Below, in pieces: positions 11,641-24,900 of a DNA stretch of 64,000 bases. Where the stretch lies: the NCBI RefSeq assembly GCF_003286085.1, contig NW_020825354.1, positions 124,001 to 188,000 of the forward strand, given 5' to 3'. Both the position numbers and the translations under genes were made by a program. This DNA is from Drosophila persimilis (lineage: Eukaryota > Arthropoda > Insecta > Diptera > Drosophilidae). Position 1 is the stretch's first letter. Each line of letters starts with the position of its first letter. The notes under the pieces are model-generated. The model saw nothing but the letters and a program-made list of their open reading frames with translations. It searched no databases and was not told the DNA's origin.

Positions 11641-13734
11641 GAGAATATTTATCTATTTTGGCGCTAAAAGTTCTTTTGCTATATCTGAAATAAATTTTTT
11701 TTAGTGTAAAGCAATTAAACGTTTGGCTTCGTGCCTGTTGTCTACGAACACACACAAACAAAGTTTTACAAAGAAAAAAACCAGAAAATTTATTTGTTGC
11801 TTTATCGTTCTTTCTACGAGAAAATCAAATGGAGGGTGAGATCGAGCGGAGCTGACACAGTAAAAATGACGAGACCTGCTTCGTTCAGTCCGTTTCGGGG
11901 CGAGCGATTCGAAGATTTGGGAAAGCTAAGTCGCAGATTCTAACTTACCGAATCCCACCGAATAGATTCAGTTTTCAGTTCATGCAGGGCTCTAATATGC
12001 ATGTCCTTACCCTGATATGGATGATAAAAAAACTTTTTTCAGATCTTGTATGTATTTTCAAATAAAAATATTAATTAAAATAAAATTTTGAGCTCCAAAT
12101 AAAAAAATATGTATGAAATAAATAGCTAAAATATTTATATTCGCCATGTTATAAACTTTAATAAAATGTAATGGTTAAAAAAATAATAGTTTATTGTCTT
12201 CCGTGCTCTGCCCACGTCACAATGGTTAAAAAATGTTTGATTTTGGGTTTTGGAAAAATAATGCAATATTCGGAAAGTTAATAGTAGTAAACTTTTTTTG
12301 AACCCTATGGCAACCCTGCACTGGTAGCTGGTCGATTACAGCCCCGAAATGTGTGAAAGAGCGGGAATATGATGCCAGTCCTCGCCTTATTATTATTCAG
12401 AAATTGTTAATCGAAAATAAATGTATAATATGGATAATAAACATCAAGGAGTTTATAACTCATATTACAAAGAGCTAGAGCCTTCTTTTATTCGTGTGTT
12501 TTGTTGTCTAGTGTTACGTAGGTATACATACATATATCCATTAAGCTAAAAAATCTATCAAATGTAGTTCTGTGTTGTAGAGTTTTTACTCGATATAACA
12601 AAATTTAGAAATTGCTTTTTATTCGACAAATTTGACAAAAACAGCGTACAACCTACCCCAATATTCAAAAAAGTTTAATGTATCCACGCCAAAACAAGAC
12701 AAGATTTCACCAATAAATTTCAACATATATGTGATAAGACTGTTGTCTATACACAGCAAAATATACATGGTATCCTACATATGTCAGCCACGCTTTATAA
12801 AATACCGCTCATGGATCGCAAATAATATCAGCTTCTGTAGTTCCTATTGGAGTTTTGGGTGAAAGTGCTTCGGAAATACATAATAAATGTAATAAAAAAA
12901 ATCGCAGATCTCATTCAATGCAAAATAGTCGCCTTAGCCATATAACTGATACCTTTTTTGGAACTATGGACTCAACAGACCCGTTCATTTCTAGTCTATG
13001 CGGTGCTGAAAGAAAAGGTTCCAAGAAGGAAATTGACCTTCCCAAAGAATCAATTAATCTACTGGCATAGTCGGAGTCTATTTATAAATATAATAATGCA
13101 ATTGTAGATAATGATTCTGACAATGAAGATGAAGGCGATGTAGATATTAATAATAATGTAATATATATTTTTAATTATAATAATATTTTTTTATTTAATC
13201 ATATTTAATTATTTCCCCATAAAGTGCCGGTTGATTGGCCGATCTGAAAAGTTTTAGTGAATTTTTGAGGCAAAACGAAAATCCTTTGCGTAGGTGATTC
13301 AATTATCTTTAAGAAAGCAATGTTTTTGTTTTATTTATGGAGAAAACGTATAGTATTTAGGCTGCGCAATGTCAGGCAAGGTCGCGAAAACTATTCGGTG
13401 CCAACTGCATCGAATGTGGACGGATGGGGTAGGCGTTCACCAATTCGTCCGAAAATTTCTTTATTTGATATGCTGTCTAATAATAATAAATGCGCAAAAT
13501 TTCATGTCTATATGTATATTTTTAGGCTTTAAGCAAAAAAAAGGCCTTGCACAATGCAGAATGGTCCATTGTCGCTAGTGACGTAGATGCGCAGAACAGA
13601 ACGGGCCACTTCTGCGCACTTCTTTTCGCTATCTTCTTTTTCTGTATCGTAATCTGTGTGTCTATCTCTGTCCAACTTAAATTTGGTTATCCGACTTAAC
13701 AGGAAACCTTCAGTGAGCGTTGAGGCTCAGATCA
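11641..13734. other. AT-rich intergenic DNA, no gene recognised
   Basis: Strongly AT-rich with long A/T runs and several short open frames (for example 12855-13070, 71 codons) that show no known domain. The 11860-11960 stretch (GAGACCTGCTTCGTTCAGTCC...) is more balanced in composition but lacks a recognisable function. Probably old transposon debris. Confidence 0.4.
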
Positions 13735-14215
13735 TGATAGAGATATGGCCATCGGAGTAACACGACGACTTTTCCGGTTTACAACGAAGGGCGCCTCTTC
13801 GCAGTCATAAACTGAGTTACATGCCAGCCACTCGGCAGATCCACATCGGTCAGAGTTTTCTTTGTGTTCATACCCTTGGAGAGGGTCCTATTATTTGTAC
13901 CAGATGTTTGCAACTCACAGACGGAAGTATTGAGAACCCAAAAAGTACATATGAACCCCTTAACCTTATATTTGGCTTAATGCAGTAACTATATAAGACT
14001 TACTGTATCATATAGCTGCTTTAGGAACGTCCGATCCCAAAGGGTACACCGAGGCTAGTCTTTCTTTCTGGTATGTCATTGACACCCTATCCCCCACCCT
14101 CATTTCCACATACCCTCTATCTATCCCTCTCTCTCCCTCCTTTAACATGACAATTAAAAGTCATGTGGATGTGATACAAGTAGAAAGAGAAACAGTGCTA
14201 GGAATAAATACGAGT
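13735..14215 (+). repeat. Obscura-type dispersed repeat, interrupted copy
   Basis: GTCATAAACTGAGTTACATG and CCAGCCACTCGGCAG at 13804-13842 match 10489-10525. CTCCCTCCTTTAACATGACA and AATTAAAAGTCATGTGG at 14132-14170 match 10540-10576. In the 10.5-kb copy the two modules are adjacent; here about 290 bp separates them, containing TACCCTTGGAGAGGGTCCTA and CAGATGTTTGCAAC, which is the start of another copy of a related repeat. This is best read as one repeat inserted in another. Confidence 0.6.
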
Positions 14216-16002
14216 ATGTGTGTTCGCTCGGCTCCAGATGGGGCTTAGGTAGGGCTCAGTTTGAGTCGGTTCGGTCGGGTTGTAAGCGATTGCCTTGTAA
14301 TGACAGTTCTTAAAGCTACGTTTTTAATTTAAAGGCTTTTATGGCACCCGTTTCGGGGAAATTCGCTTAATGATCTCGTTTCATGTGGGTCTTAATTTTT
14401 ACTTAGTTGGGTTGGGAGTGCGCCAAAAGTGAGATGTTTCGGAAATGGCCCATCGTGTAGCTATACGCATATAATATTGTCATTTCCTGTTGGGAATTCC
14501 TAATAAAATCAGAATAAGTCTAAGTTCTAGATCATAGATTTTCCCTGCTTTGCGTGATATTTGCTTCAATCAATCAATGTTGGTGGATTTCCAATGACGT
14601 TGCCATTAGCCGCCGAATGGCATGCTTAAGCCATCTTAGGCCCTTCAACTATAATTACCCATTGGGTTGCATGATTGCCATGATTTGGCCGCTGATTAAC
14701 CAGCGACTGGGATAGGAATGATGCTTGCAACGCCGAGTCACGCACAGAGGCTCGCAAGTCGCGAGACATTGAACCGCGGGCACGTCAAACGGCTCGCCTT
14801 GAACTCGGTAAAGAGATATGCATGAGGTTTGAGCAAGGAAAATTTCCCACATACGCTTAATTCTTACAATGGCGCTTACGAATTTCAGAGAAGGGACAAT
14901 TGGCGAACGGAATATGCAGTGGCTGAAAATGAAACTTAGTCAACTTAAATACCGCGATTTGGCGTAAGATCTGCGCAACTTTTTGAGAATGCAGACAATA
15001 CTCGAATGTATACATATATGTATGTTTGTACTTGTATGCATGCTACATGGTGTGGACCTGGGTTTCTCGGAGAAGTGAATAGCTTGGGAGACTGGAGGCC
15101 GCGGCGGTCTTTAATGGCGGCATTATGTGCTAAACAATCCCAGACCTGCTCTATGGCTGAAGCACCACCAGAAATGGACGCGTTGGCGGTGGCAATTTCT
15201 CACGCTCTGGGTCCCATTGTTCCCACAATTTTCCATTCATTCAGTTTGCTCGCGATCTGTTCCTACTTGGTAATAAGTTTTTCTTTGCCTGGAATAAAAA
15301 AGCCACACACACACGCCCAGCACCAGTCCCAGTCCCAAGCCAGAGCCGAGAGCCATTGCTCTTGGCTGTCATCATCGTCGTCATCATCATCACCAGCACC
15401 GTAGTCGTCGCTGGGGTAATGAGTCTGTTTTATATGGGGTTAGTATGTAAGTAGAGGTCTGTACGATACACTCACGTCTAAAAAAAGTTGGATTCAAATC
15501 GAATTGCCTATCCTAAAAGTCCACTACCGAAGGGGAATGTCTGCAGATACACACGAGTACATCACTTCCTATCTCGAGCCCTGTTGACTTCTTTCTAATC
15601 AGATTTGGATCAGCAATATTTATAAAACCTTATTGTTTTGTTAAAGTGTAAATCTGATCGTATAGCTTACTAAATACTTCACTGCTTTCGATCATTACGA
15701 ATCCTGTCTTCAGTCAGATTCGAATCATCGCGAATTAATAAAACCCGAATCCGAGCACTGCGAGTCTTAAACGATTCTACAAATACTAAGGAGCTCGTGT
15801 GCCTTCGTGTATGTCATCATTCGATTAACGTTGGAGTCTTGTGTATGAAATAACAAAATGATTGAAATCTAGTTAGTGCTGATCGTTATCCCCGTTAATT
15901 AGGTTTCGAAACGGTCCACAGAAACAAAAATTGAACCATCTGTGTTGTGATGTTTCGACAAATGGTCTCAAAATCGAATATCAATGTACAGTACTCTCAA
16001 AG
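14216..16002. other. Intergenic DNA between per and the large polyQ gene
   Basis: No gene is supported. A (CA)n stretch and CATCATCGTCGTCATCATCA at 15301-15390 are simple repeats. At 14250-14290 GGCTCAGTTTGAGTCGG resembles an initiator-containing promoter, but nothing downstream confirms a transcript. Confidence 0.35.
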
Positions 16003-16010
16003 TTCTGGAG

Positions 16011-16104
16011 CAGGGGTCGGCAAGGCCCTATCTTATGTGCATATTAAAGGGCGCTGCCGCTCACGATACACGTGTACATGTGAGTAAATGAGTGCCGACC
16101 TCTG
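16011..16104. mobile_element. 94-bp hAT-type MITE
   Basis: The ends are CAGGGGTCGGCA and, inverted, TGCCGACCTCTG (one mismatch). CAGNGGTCGGCA is a common hAT terminus. The flanking octamers ttctggag (16003-16010) and ctctaaag (16105-16112) agree at 5 of 8 positions, differing only by transitions, consistent with a decayed 8-bp target duplication. No coding capacity. A smaller relative is at 39247-39290. Confidence 0.6.
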
Positions 16105-16599
16105 CTCTAAAGAATCGCATAAGAGACACAGCCGTCCTTAACCAGGGATAAAGGAGTGTCCTTGCCATAAAGCGTAAAACGAAGAATTGGATGGAATTTT
16201 TTCGCAATGCAATATATCCGTAACTGTATGTCTGATTTGTTTTTTACTTCTTATTCTTTGGTTAATGTCAGATCTTGACCATTTAATGGGAGTGACATAC
16301 TTGTGCACTCGTATGCAGAGAGCGAATGTGTCTAATCACTTTCATTATAGCTACGATTATCCGAATCTCCACTTCCTATGGCTGCGCGACGAGCACGTCT
16401 TGGCCCAGCTGAGAGTGCTGTCCGAGGTGTGGTCGTAAAATGATCGGGCCCCTCGCGTTATTGTCACTCCCTGTTTTGGCTGTGCCCCGACCCCCGGCCC
16501 AAGCTACCGAACATGCGAGCTGTCTGTCTCTCGCTGCCTCACTCGCACTCCCAGCCCAAGTTTTTTGCGCATGCGGCCACGGCGACCGTGCCGGAGCAC

Positions 16600-17231
16600 G
16601 AAGCCGAGATCGCGACGAAGACCGAGTCGAAGACGGCCGCGGCCCAACTTCGTTTCGCGGCTTCGTCTACACTCGCTCAGTCGACTTCCGCCACGAAACG
16701 CGCTCGGACGTGCCTTACCGCTAGAAAAAGAAGTTGGGAAAGAGGAAGCCAGCGAATGGCTGGAATACTTGTACGGTTTTGACGGTTTTGTTTTTGTTTA
16801 TTTTTGTTTTCGCTTTGTGTCCCTTCGCTCGGTGGTGTCTTTTGCTCTTTGTGTGTCCGCAGTGGCGCGTAACGAACAGTGCCAGCCCCGAGCAGTGCGG
16901 CAGCACTTGTCCTGTTCCCAGGATGCGCTTCACTGCCCTGCCGCACCTGTTCGCGATAATACTAACGAATATTCACTACCAAGGGTGTGTGCGCGTGTGA
17001 ATTGTGTGTTGTGTGTTGTGTAGCCTGCAAAAGGTTGAACACGGAAAATAAATTTAAATTTATGCAAAGTTAAATGAAGGAAATGGTTAATATTTAAAAA
17101 CTGAGCTCAACTGGTGGAGATACAACCTGTTGTGGGAACTGCCAATAAGGGAAATTCCCATCTCCTGGCTCTCTCCGAAGTCTCCAATCTGATCTAATGG
17201 CCTGCTATGTGATCGAGCGGCAACGGTAAGC
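16600..17231 (+). promoter_or_regulatory. Likely promoter and 5' leader of the large polyQ gene
   Basis: Composition changes from AT-rich to GC-rich at about 16440. An initiator-like CTCAGTCGACTT lies near 16677 and is followed by leader-like sequence with several short upstream frames. ACG/GTAAGC at 17225-17231 has the form of a splice donor, so a noncoding first exon could end here, which would make the ATG at 17232 intronic. None of this can be decided without transcript data. Confidence 0.35.
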
Positions 17232-18956
17232 ATGCTGATTGTGGACATGCTGACGCTGGCACTAGCGACTGGCTTGGAGCGGGAGCGGGACAGGGAGCGT
17301 GAACGGGAGCGGGAGCGGGAGCGGGAGGTGGACGGCATTGCCTCAATTTGCTGCAAAATGACAGTTAATGTGGCCAACAAAGCGTCCAGCCAGCAGCACA
17401 ATGAAAACGCAAATTGTAACAGCAGCAACAATAACAGAAGTGGCGGGGAAACAGGAGAAGTCGTGCCCAACATGGCTAATGGTGGACTAGGCCCGAACGA
17501 TGGTCATTCGGTATGCACGGCACGCAGCTCACGAGACAATGCTGCTGGCAACGAACCATGCGAGGCGCGTCAGAGGCCATGGATACAGCTGAGCGGCCAG
17601 TTGGTGGGGCAGGAGCTGGAGCAGGGGTTGGAGCAGGGGCTGGAACCGTGGCTGGGGCCGGAGCTGGGGCTGGGGGCGTGCCAGGCAGCGACAGTGAGAG
17701 CGGATGACGTACCGAGTGACATATTGACGCACGCGCGTGCGCGTGCTGTATACATTGGCGACCACAACAACAGCAACAACAACAACAATAGCTTATGCAG
17801 CAGCAACAAAACAGCAACGGAAGTGGCTACGAAATGTGAGTACGCGCAAGTCGAGCGTGAGAGCCAGAGCCAGAGCGTGAGCGTGAGCGCAGACGCTGGC
17901 CAACAACCACCCAGTGACAGTAACGGAAAGAGTGGCAACGGGTGCAGCGCCTGCTCAATACCTACAATTGGCAGTGAGCTTTCCAAAGCCAACCTTGTAG
18001 TAGCACCACCAGCGGCAGTCGTCGCAGCTGAGCAGCAGAAGCAGCACCAGGAGCAGGACCAGCACCACGACCAGGACCAGGGCCAGCACCAACACCAACA
18101 CCAACACCACCAGCATTTTTCCACATCCTCAAAATTGTGCAAACTGTCCGATTCTGGTGAAAATTGTGAGCAAATCTGGCGACAGACGGAAACGGAAGAG
18201 CACCAGCAGCGGTCTACAGGAGGAAAAAACTCTGCTCACGACGCGGACTCTGACTCCGACTCCGTCTGCGACTCCGTCTCCGACTCCAACTCCAACTCCG
18301 ACCGCGACTCCAACTCCAAATGCGACGACGACGCGCGGCGTACAGAAAAATTTGTGGAAAAAGTCGGGCAAAACGCATTGTCTGCCTGCGTGGTAGGTGA
18401 TTTTTTTTATAATTGTGAAAATGTGCAAAGCAGCACAAAAGAAGCTGCAGAAGCAGTAACAGTAGCAGCAGCAGCAGCCGTAAGCTGCCACAGCCACGCC
18501 AAGTCGAACGGGCAGCAGAAGAAGCAGCAAGAGGAGTGGCAGGCGCCATTGTCATTGCCATATTCCCCGACAGACCCCCCCAGTTCATCCTTGGCTGGCA
18601 GTGTTGATAATGTTGCTGGTGTTGCTGTTCCCCGCCCACCACAAAGTGTCCCCGTTGTTGTTGCTTGTGGTTACGTGGATTACGTGAAAACCGTCGCAAA
18701 CAACAAGGCCGCCCCAGGGCAGCCATCGGAGCCCCCCGCAGCAGAGGTAGCTGTACGGACTGGCAGCAGGAGCAAACGCCGAGAGGAGGAGACCCAAGCA
18801 TCGCTGGAATTGGATCTGGGATCAGCCACACTTGCAGCATTTGCAGCATTCGAGAAAAACGAGAAGCTCTTCGACTGTGAATCGTTGGAGCCCCCTGTAT
18901 CTGCTAAAGATTTGGGAAATAGCCCGAAGGAGAGCTGCATCAGAGCCAAGGCAACG

Positions 18957-18992
<36 letters not shown>

Positions 18993-21900
18993 AGCTGCAA
19001 TGAGCAGGATCTCATTGATTTTGAGAACGATTTGGGTGATGATTTTGTAGCCAGTCAGCGGCTGAAACGCTTGCAATACAATTTTCAGGGACGCGTGAGC
19101 AGCAACAGCAACATTGATTGTGTAAAGGCATCCTTGAGACTCGAACAACAACTACAGCAACAGCAGAAAACAACAGGCATAACAAAGAAACTACCCCCAG
19201 AGCGAGGAGTAGACCCCAACCCCAGCCCCAGCCCCAGCCCCAGCCGCAGTCCGACTGCCACGACAGCGACGACAGCGACGACCCCCCAAAGCCAACCCGC
19301 TCAACACAATAAAATAGTTAAGGAAACTGCCGCCGAAACTAAGGAAGGTGCAGCCGTCGCAGGCTCAAGTGCAATTCAATTAAAGGTAAATTGTATTCGA
19401 GTCGAGCAATCGCCAAGTGAGAGCGAGCAAACTCCAGCGACCAGAGCGACCAGAGCGACCAGAGTGGGGCAAACAGCTGAACAGCAGCAGCAACATTCGC
19501 TGAATACGCGTCCCGAGTCGCCACTGCGCCGGCGCGGAGAGAGCCAGAGTGCGGGCCAGATTGGGGCGCTCACATTGGCAGCTGCCAGCGACCAAGTGGT
19601 GATTGAAATCGGCACGGACACGGACAGCGACGAGCAAGTGGAGACGGGGACGGACATACCCATCCGGAGCGCATTTGTGCCGACCCAGGCCTGTGACGGC
19701 GGCCGCTTTGGCATTAGCCAGGAGGAGACCCCCGCCGCCGGCGTCAATTTTGCGACACCGCTCAGCGAGTTCGATGTGCAGCGGTTCAGCGAGTACCTAA
19801 CGGCAGCCCGCCAACTGCAGTGGGTCGACATTGCCCTGAACCAGAGCCAGAGCCAGAATCAGAACCAGATTCCGAGTCTGAGCAACACCCCCATCCAGCA
19901 TCGGAGGCTGAAATCACACGGCCCAAGTCAGGTTGATAAGAAGGCTGGAAACTTTCAGTGCTACGACGAACTGCTGGCAGAATTCGTGAGCGAGCAACAG
20001 GAATACCACATCGACATCGATAGCAAAAGCGATAGCTATAGCGATAGCAATAGCGATAACGATAACGATAACGACAACGACAAAGAGAGCACATGCCAGT
20101 GCCATGAGTGTCTAGCCAGCTTCGAGGATAGCCAGCAGAACACGGCCAATTGCAACAGTTCCAAAATAACAGCCAGGAACCCAACCACCCCGTCCGTCTT
20201 TGCTTCGGAAGCGGCAACCGGAGACGGCCTGAATATGCGCGAGGTCAACGGTCAACTGCGCGGCCTCTTGAAGAAACCCAATCGACCCCCGCCGGCCCGC
20301 AAGAACCGTGTGGTGTTCGATGAGACGCGCAACGAGTTCTTTGAGGCGGACTACATTATCCTGATCCGCGAGGACTGTGCCTACGATGAGGAGGACGAGG
20401 AGCCCTGCACCTGCGGCGAACACGAGCTAGTGCGGCTCTGCTGCGAGGAGGGATGCCAGTGCAACTACGCGGTCAATGCCGCAGAAGCCGGCGATGGACG
20501 AACGCCACAGGTGAGTTCAAGTTACCTAATTGGGGCGGGGATTGGACTCCCCACTCGAACAGCAAAGTTAAGCGCATTAGCGAGGAGCCCCGTCCAAGCG
20601 GGCACAACGTTGGTGGCACCCCATTCCCTACAGGGCTACGTTGCCGTTGGCTGAATGGTGGTGCTCTTACAAGATGTCAACGTACTCCACTTCATGAGCT
20701 GGTTCGGCATACTCTATGCGGGTAACACCGCATCCTTACTCATTACTCTGTCAAAGGTTTCAAGGACTACTCGTAGTATTCCTCCTGTATTCTGTATTCT
20801 GTCTCTGCATCAGTGAAAGAACTCTCGGGGTTTTACTATAGGTACTATAGGTTGTGCGAATCCTTTCCGAAGAGAGTTCTGCCTTTCGAAAACTAGTAAA
20901 ACATTCTCCATTCAAACACTGTAATTGGGTACAGCCTATAGTTGAACAACTGGGACGGACTGGCTTCCTACCAACCCAACCTCCTCTTTGTTCATTATAG
21001 TTATAGTTGAAGTACTGTCACATTTCGCTTTAATTACTGCAAATGATATCCAACTTTTCATATCAATGTGTGAACAATTGAAAAGGCAAAAGCACAGCCC
21101 CATGGCCGGGCCTGCCCCGGTTCCTTGCCTCCGTGCACCGCTTCATTGTGGCGGACGAGCCGCAGGGCACATGTGCCTGTGCCTGGGCATGTGTTTGTCT
21201 GTGTCGCCTCTAATAGTTGCAAGTCTTACGCCCTCTTCCTCCTCTATTGACAAGTGTGTAAAAATCACTTCAAAACTTTTGTTCAAAATGCTTTCTTCTG
21301 CTAGTAACTGTAACTCGAAACTGCAGCGGCCGTGTCATTGTTGTCGTTGTCGAACTCCTTCTCTTTCGCCAGTGTACACACACACACACACGTATACATG
21401 CATATATTCTTTTATGAATTGGTCCCTGAGTGTGCGTGTGCTGTCATGATGGACGCATTTATGTGTTAAGGACATCGGGAAAGTTGTCGCCAGAGCCAGA
21501 GCGGCTGATACTGATACTGCCTTGATTCGGAAATTCCTGACTTGCTTCCTTCCTTAATTTCCCCCGACCAGCCCCACACACACACATGTACATGCACATA
21601 CCGTATCGATCCTGAGCGGCCCTCGAGTTGCGTTTAAATTTCAATTTGCTGCCACATAAGCGACACTTAAGTGCACCGCTTTTTTGCTTATCTTCGCTGG
21701 TCGGAACGGGTCGGGTCGGGTCGGTAGAGGCCTAGTCGGCTCCCGTCTGAGAACGCAACTGCTGACGCCCAAGGCTCTTGACTTGGGGCTGCTCAAGCAT
21801 GTTCTCCCCCATCCATCTGGCATGGTATGTCTGGCCATGCTCGTCCTGCCCGGCCTCTTCCCATCTCCGGGTTTGTCCTCTCTGAAGAGTTTAATATGCA

Positions 21901-24900
21901 TTTAGTGGATGTAACAAGTTTACTGAAGGCGTTGCATGGTCCACAGCTACCCCAGGAAAAATTAAATCATATTTATTCAGACGTTTTCCCATTTCGAAGC
22001 AGAGTTTCAGACTCGGGGCCAGACTTGCACTGGGAAAAGGGCTGTTCGGAGTGGACCTTTTAGATAAACAAAACTTTTGGCGCTAGGGTTTTGAATTTGG
22101 AAGCCTATGGCCCTATAAAGCATACTACAAGTTATTGAGCTTATAATGCAGTTGGGATACTCTAAGGACATAATATACTGGATACTGGACGTTCAATAAC
22201 TGTTAACTTAACTCAATCGGATCATTATTATAGTCAGAATGAAACATTCCATTTGCAGTGGCTACGCTACCCCACCCCTTCCTCTCTCTCCCTCTCACAC
22301 ACACTCTTCCTCGTGCAGTGTGCTCGCTGTGGCGGAGGGGAGCGTGAGTGAGAGACCAAAGATACAAAAAAGTTGCGTAAAACAGATAAAATATTTTAAA
22401 ATTCTACTAAAATAGGTCATTAGACGGAAAGGGGATAACCGAAGTGCTAGTGCTCTCCTTCTCCCTCTCTGTTGCTCCCATCTATCATGACAAGTGTCAA
22501 CGTTCTCGCCCATTATGTTAGTGTGGATGAGACTTTGTTCTTTACTTGGGACTACACTGCTTCTTCTTGTCACTTTTGACACCCTTTGGTCGCAGAGTAT
22601 TTTATCGATTCCAGACCCTTGACTTTCCTAGTGCACTATGACCGGGAAGATACTCGAACTGTTTTTACTCAAAGAACACACTCAAATTTTTTCTGATAGA
22701 TTTGAGGATTTACAATTTTGTTCATTATTTGTGGTTTTTTTTCTATGGCAAGGTTGTATATATTTTTTAGAGGAAGAGCTTCTTTTTTAAAACTGACAAG
22801 ATGATAAATGCAGCTATAAATAGGTTCTGAACACTTTGTAGCTTCAGCTTACCGTCTGGGCAGTATTCAGATTTTAATTGAAAAGTTGATAATCTAATTT
22901 GTGGTATTTTTTTCTCAACATTTTCTTGTGAGTTTGATTTTTTTTTTCTATATTTTTATTTATGAAGCGTTGTTTAGGATAGCGTTTTTAAAAATATCAT
23001 AAAAATACCTGTTTAAATCGCATTGGACCATTAAATTGGGCCAACTGCCAAAATTGGATCAAAGCAAACGAAAAGGTCTTGTAATTTTTGTATTATTCAT
23101 AATTAGTAATAATAATTATTTGTGTCTGAATAGCTGATTTTGGGTGGTCTGCATTTCAATTCTGATTCTGATTCTGTAACTTCTGAGTAGGGGTATAGAG
23201 GTCAGGCTTATAATGTTTCGACACAAAGAATACCACCCACAAAAAATGTATAGTCTACTAAACACGATTTTGAGTGTGTTGTAGATTTTAGACTTAATAA
23301 TATGTAGGTACACTGAAAACAATTGGACAGCCACAACAAAACATACAGAATAACACACAATATTTATTTTGCCTGCTCGTACAAATATATTCTCTATAAA
23401 ATTTGATTTTATTTTAAAGTAGCAGCCACAATAGTAGGCCAAAGTTCTTTCGGCTATATTCCGATGAGCCCAGAGTCCCTTCAGTCAGCTGACTTTAATT
23501 GCACCGATTCTGAGCCACAAACTTAAAAACTATTTTCACTAGAGTCGTATCGTATGTTTCTCTATAAAATAAACTAAATGTTTTAGTGTAAAATATAGGA
23601 GAAGTTCGACCTATGGCAAAATGTAGGTCTTTCTGACCATAGTGCAGTGTAAAAGTGGGCTCAGGCCACACAGTTTTGTTGGTGTATCTTTTGTTAAGTA
23701 TATCTATACATTTCTTCACATATATTTTGCGGTCGTAGTCCGGCGAACAATCATGCCTACTAATTACCATTACAAACTAACATGTGTTTCCCTTCTTTTG
23801 CCCTCTCGGGGTCTCTTTCTCTCGTATAGAGTCCCAAATATCAGCCACCAATTGAGTTTGTGGACGACGCTGCCCTGAGCCCGCCCGACGGCTACAAGGA
23901 CAGCAGTCTGAAGAACACGCTCGGCGGCGCGCTGAGTGGCCACATCTTCGGGGCCCAGCACCTGCAACAGCTGCAGGTGATCCAGCGCCTCCAGCAGCAG
24001 CGCGCCGCGATGCTGGCCGCCCGCAACAGCACCAGTCAGATACCGCCGCCACCGCCTCCTGTGGGCAGTGCCCAGCAGCAGCAGCAGCAGCAACAGCAGC
24101 CGCAGCAGCAACCGCAGCAGCAGCAGCAGCAGCCACAGCAGCAGAAACCGCAGTCGGAGGAGGACCTGCAGGGCGTCTGCACGGAGTGTGCCGAGTGCGC
24201 AGAATGCGCCGCCAAACAGCTACAGGAAGCAGGTAAGCAGCCGGGGAGGGAGATTAGAGGCGCCTCATTCACGTGGGCCACGGCAGGTCTGACTGCAGCT
24301 GGCAGGTCCAGGCAGCCAGCCTCTCTGCAATTAGGGGCATCCCGTAGGGGCCCTCTTTTCATTCAGAGTCTTGCAAACGCAATCGTTTGCCTTTGTGTAA
24401 TCTGATTATGAATTCTTTATGCAAACACAGACAGCAGCCCGTTGACAATTTGCCACAGCTCCATCGCGGAGCTCCGTCGTCAAATGGGACGCCATTTTTA
24501 TTTTTGTTTCGTTGGTTCGCTACCCTCTCCCCCGGCACTGGCACTGGCTCCGGCACTGGCACTGGTTAATTTTATTATACCCGGTACTCGAAGAGTTGAG
24601 GGATACATAGTCATCGTATATTAGTTTTGTGGAAGGAAGCCGAAGGAAGCCTTTCCGACAACATAAAGTATATATCCATGTCTGTCTGCGCCTCCGTCCC
24701 GATGAGCGCCTAGATCTCGGGGACCATTAGAGCTAGAGCAACCAAATTTTGTATCCAGACTCCTGCCATATCACACTGTTGCAAGAATCTTTCAAAATTT
24801 CGTCCCGACTCCCGAAAAATGGAAATAGATCCATTATTCTACAATTCTGATCAACTAGGTCTTTGGGTGGAAAGATGACTTACGGAGTGCAAGATTTAAT

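Larger units (their letters stand above)
20511..23829 (+). other. Intron 1 of the polyQ gene
   Basis: 3.3 kb between donor CCACAG/GTGAGT and acceptor TATAG/AGTCCC. Contents: a CA microsatellite near 21375, a G/C-rich stretch to about 21900 with no recognisable gene, a dispersed-repeat copy at 22200-22520, and a possible Transib-like element at 22634-23644. The rest is AT-rich. Confidence 0.7.

Noticed and set aside
12855-13070. 71-codon frame with FFGTMDSTDPFISSL, considered as a BESS/MADF-type fragment
   Set aside because: The resemblance is a few residues only, and neighbouring DNA has no supporting motif.
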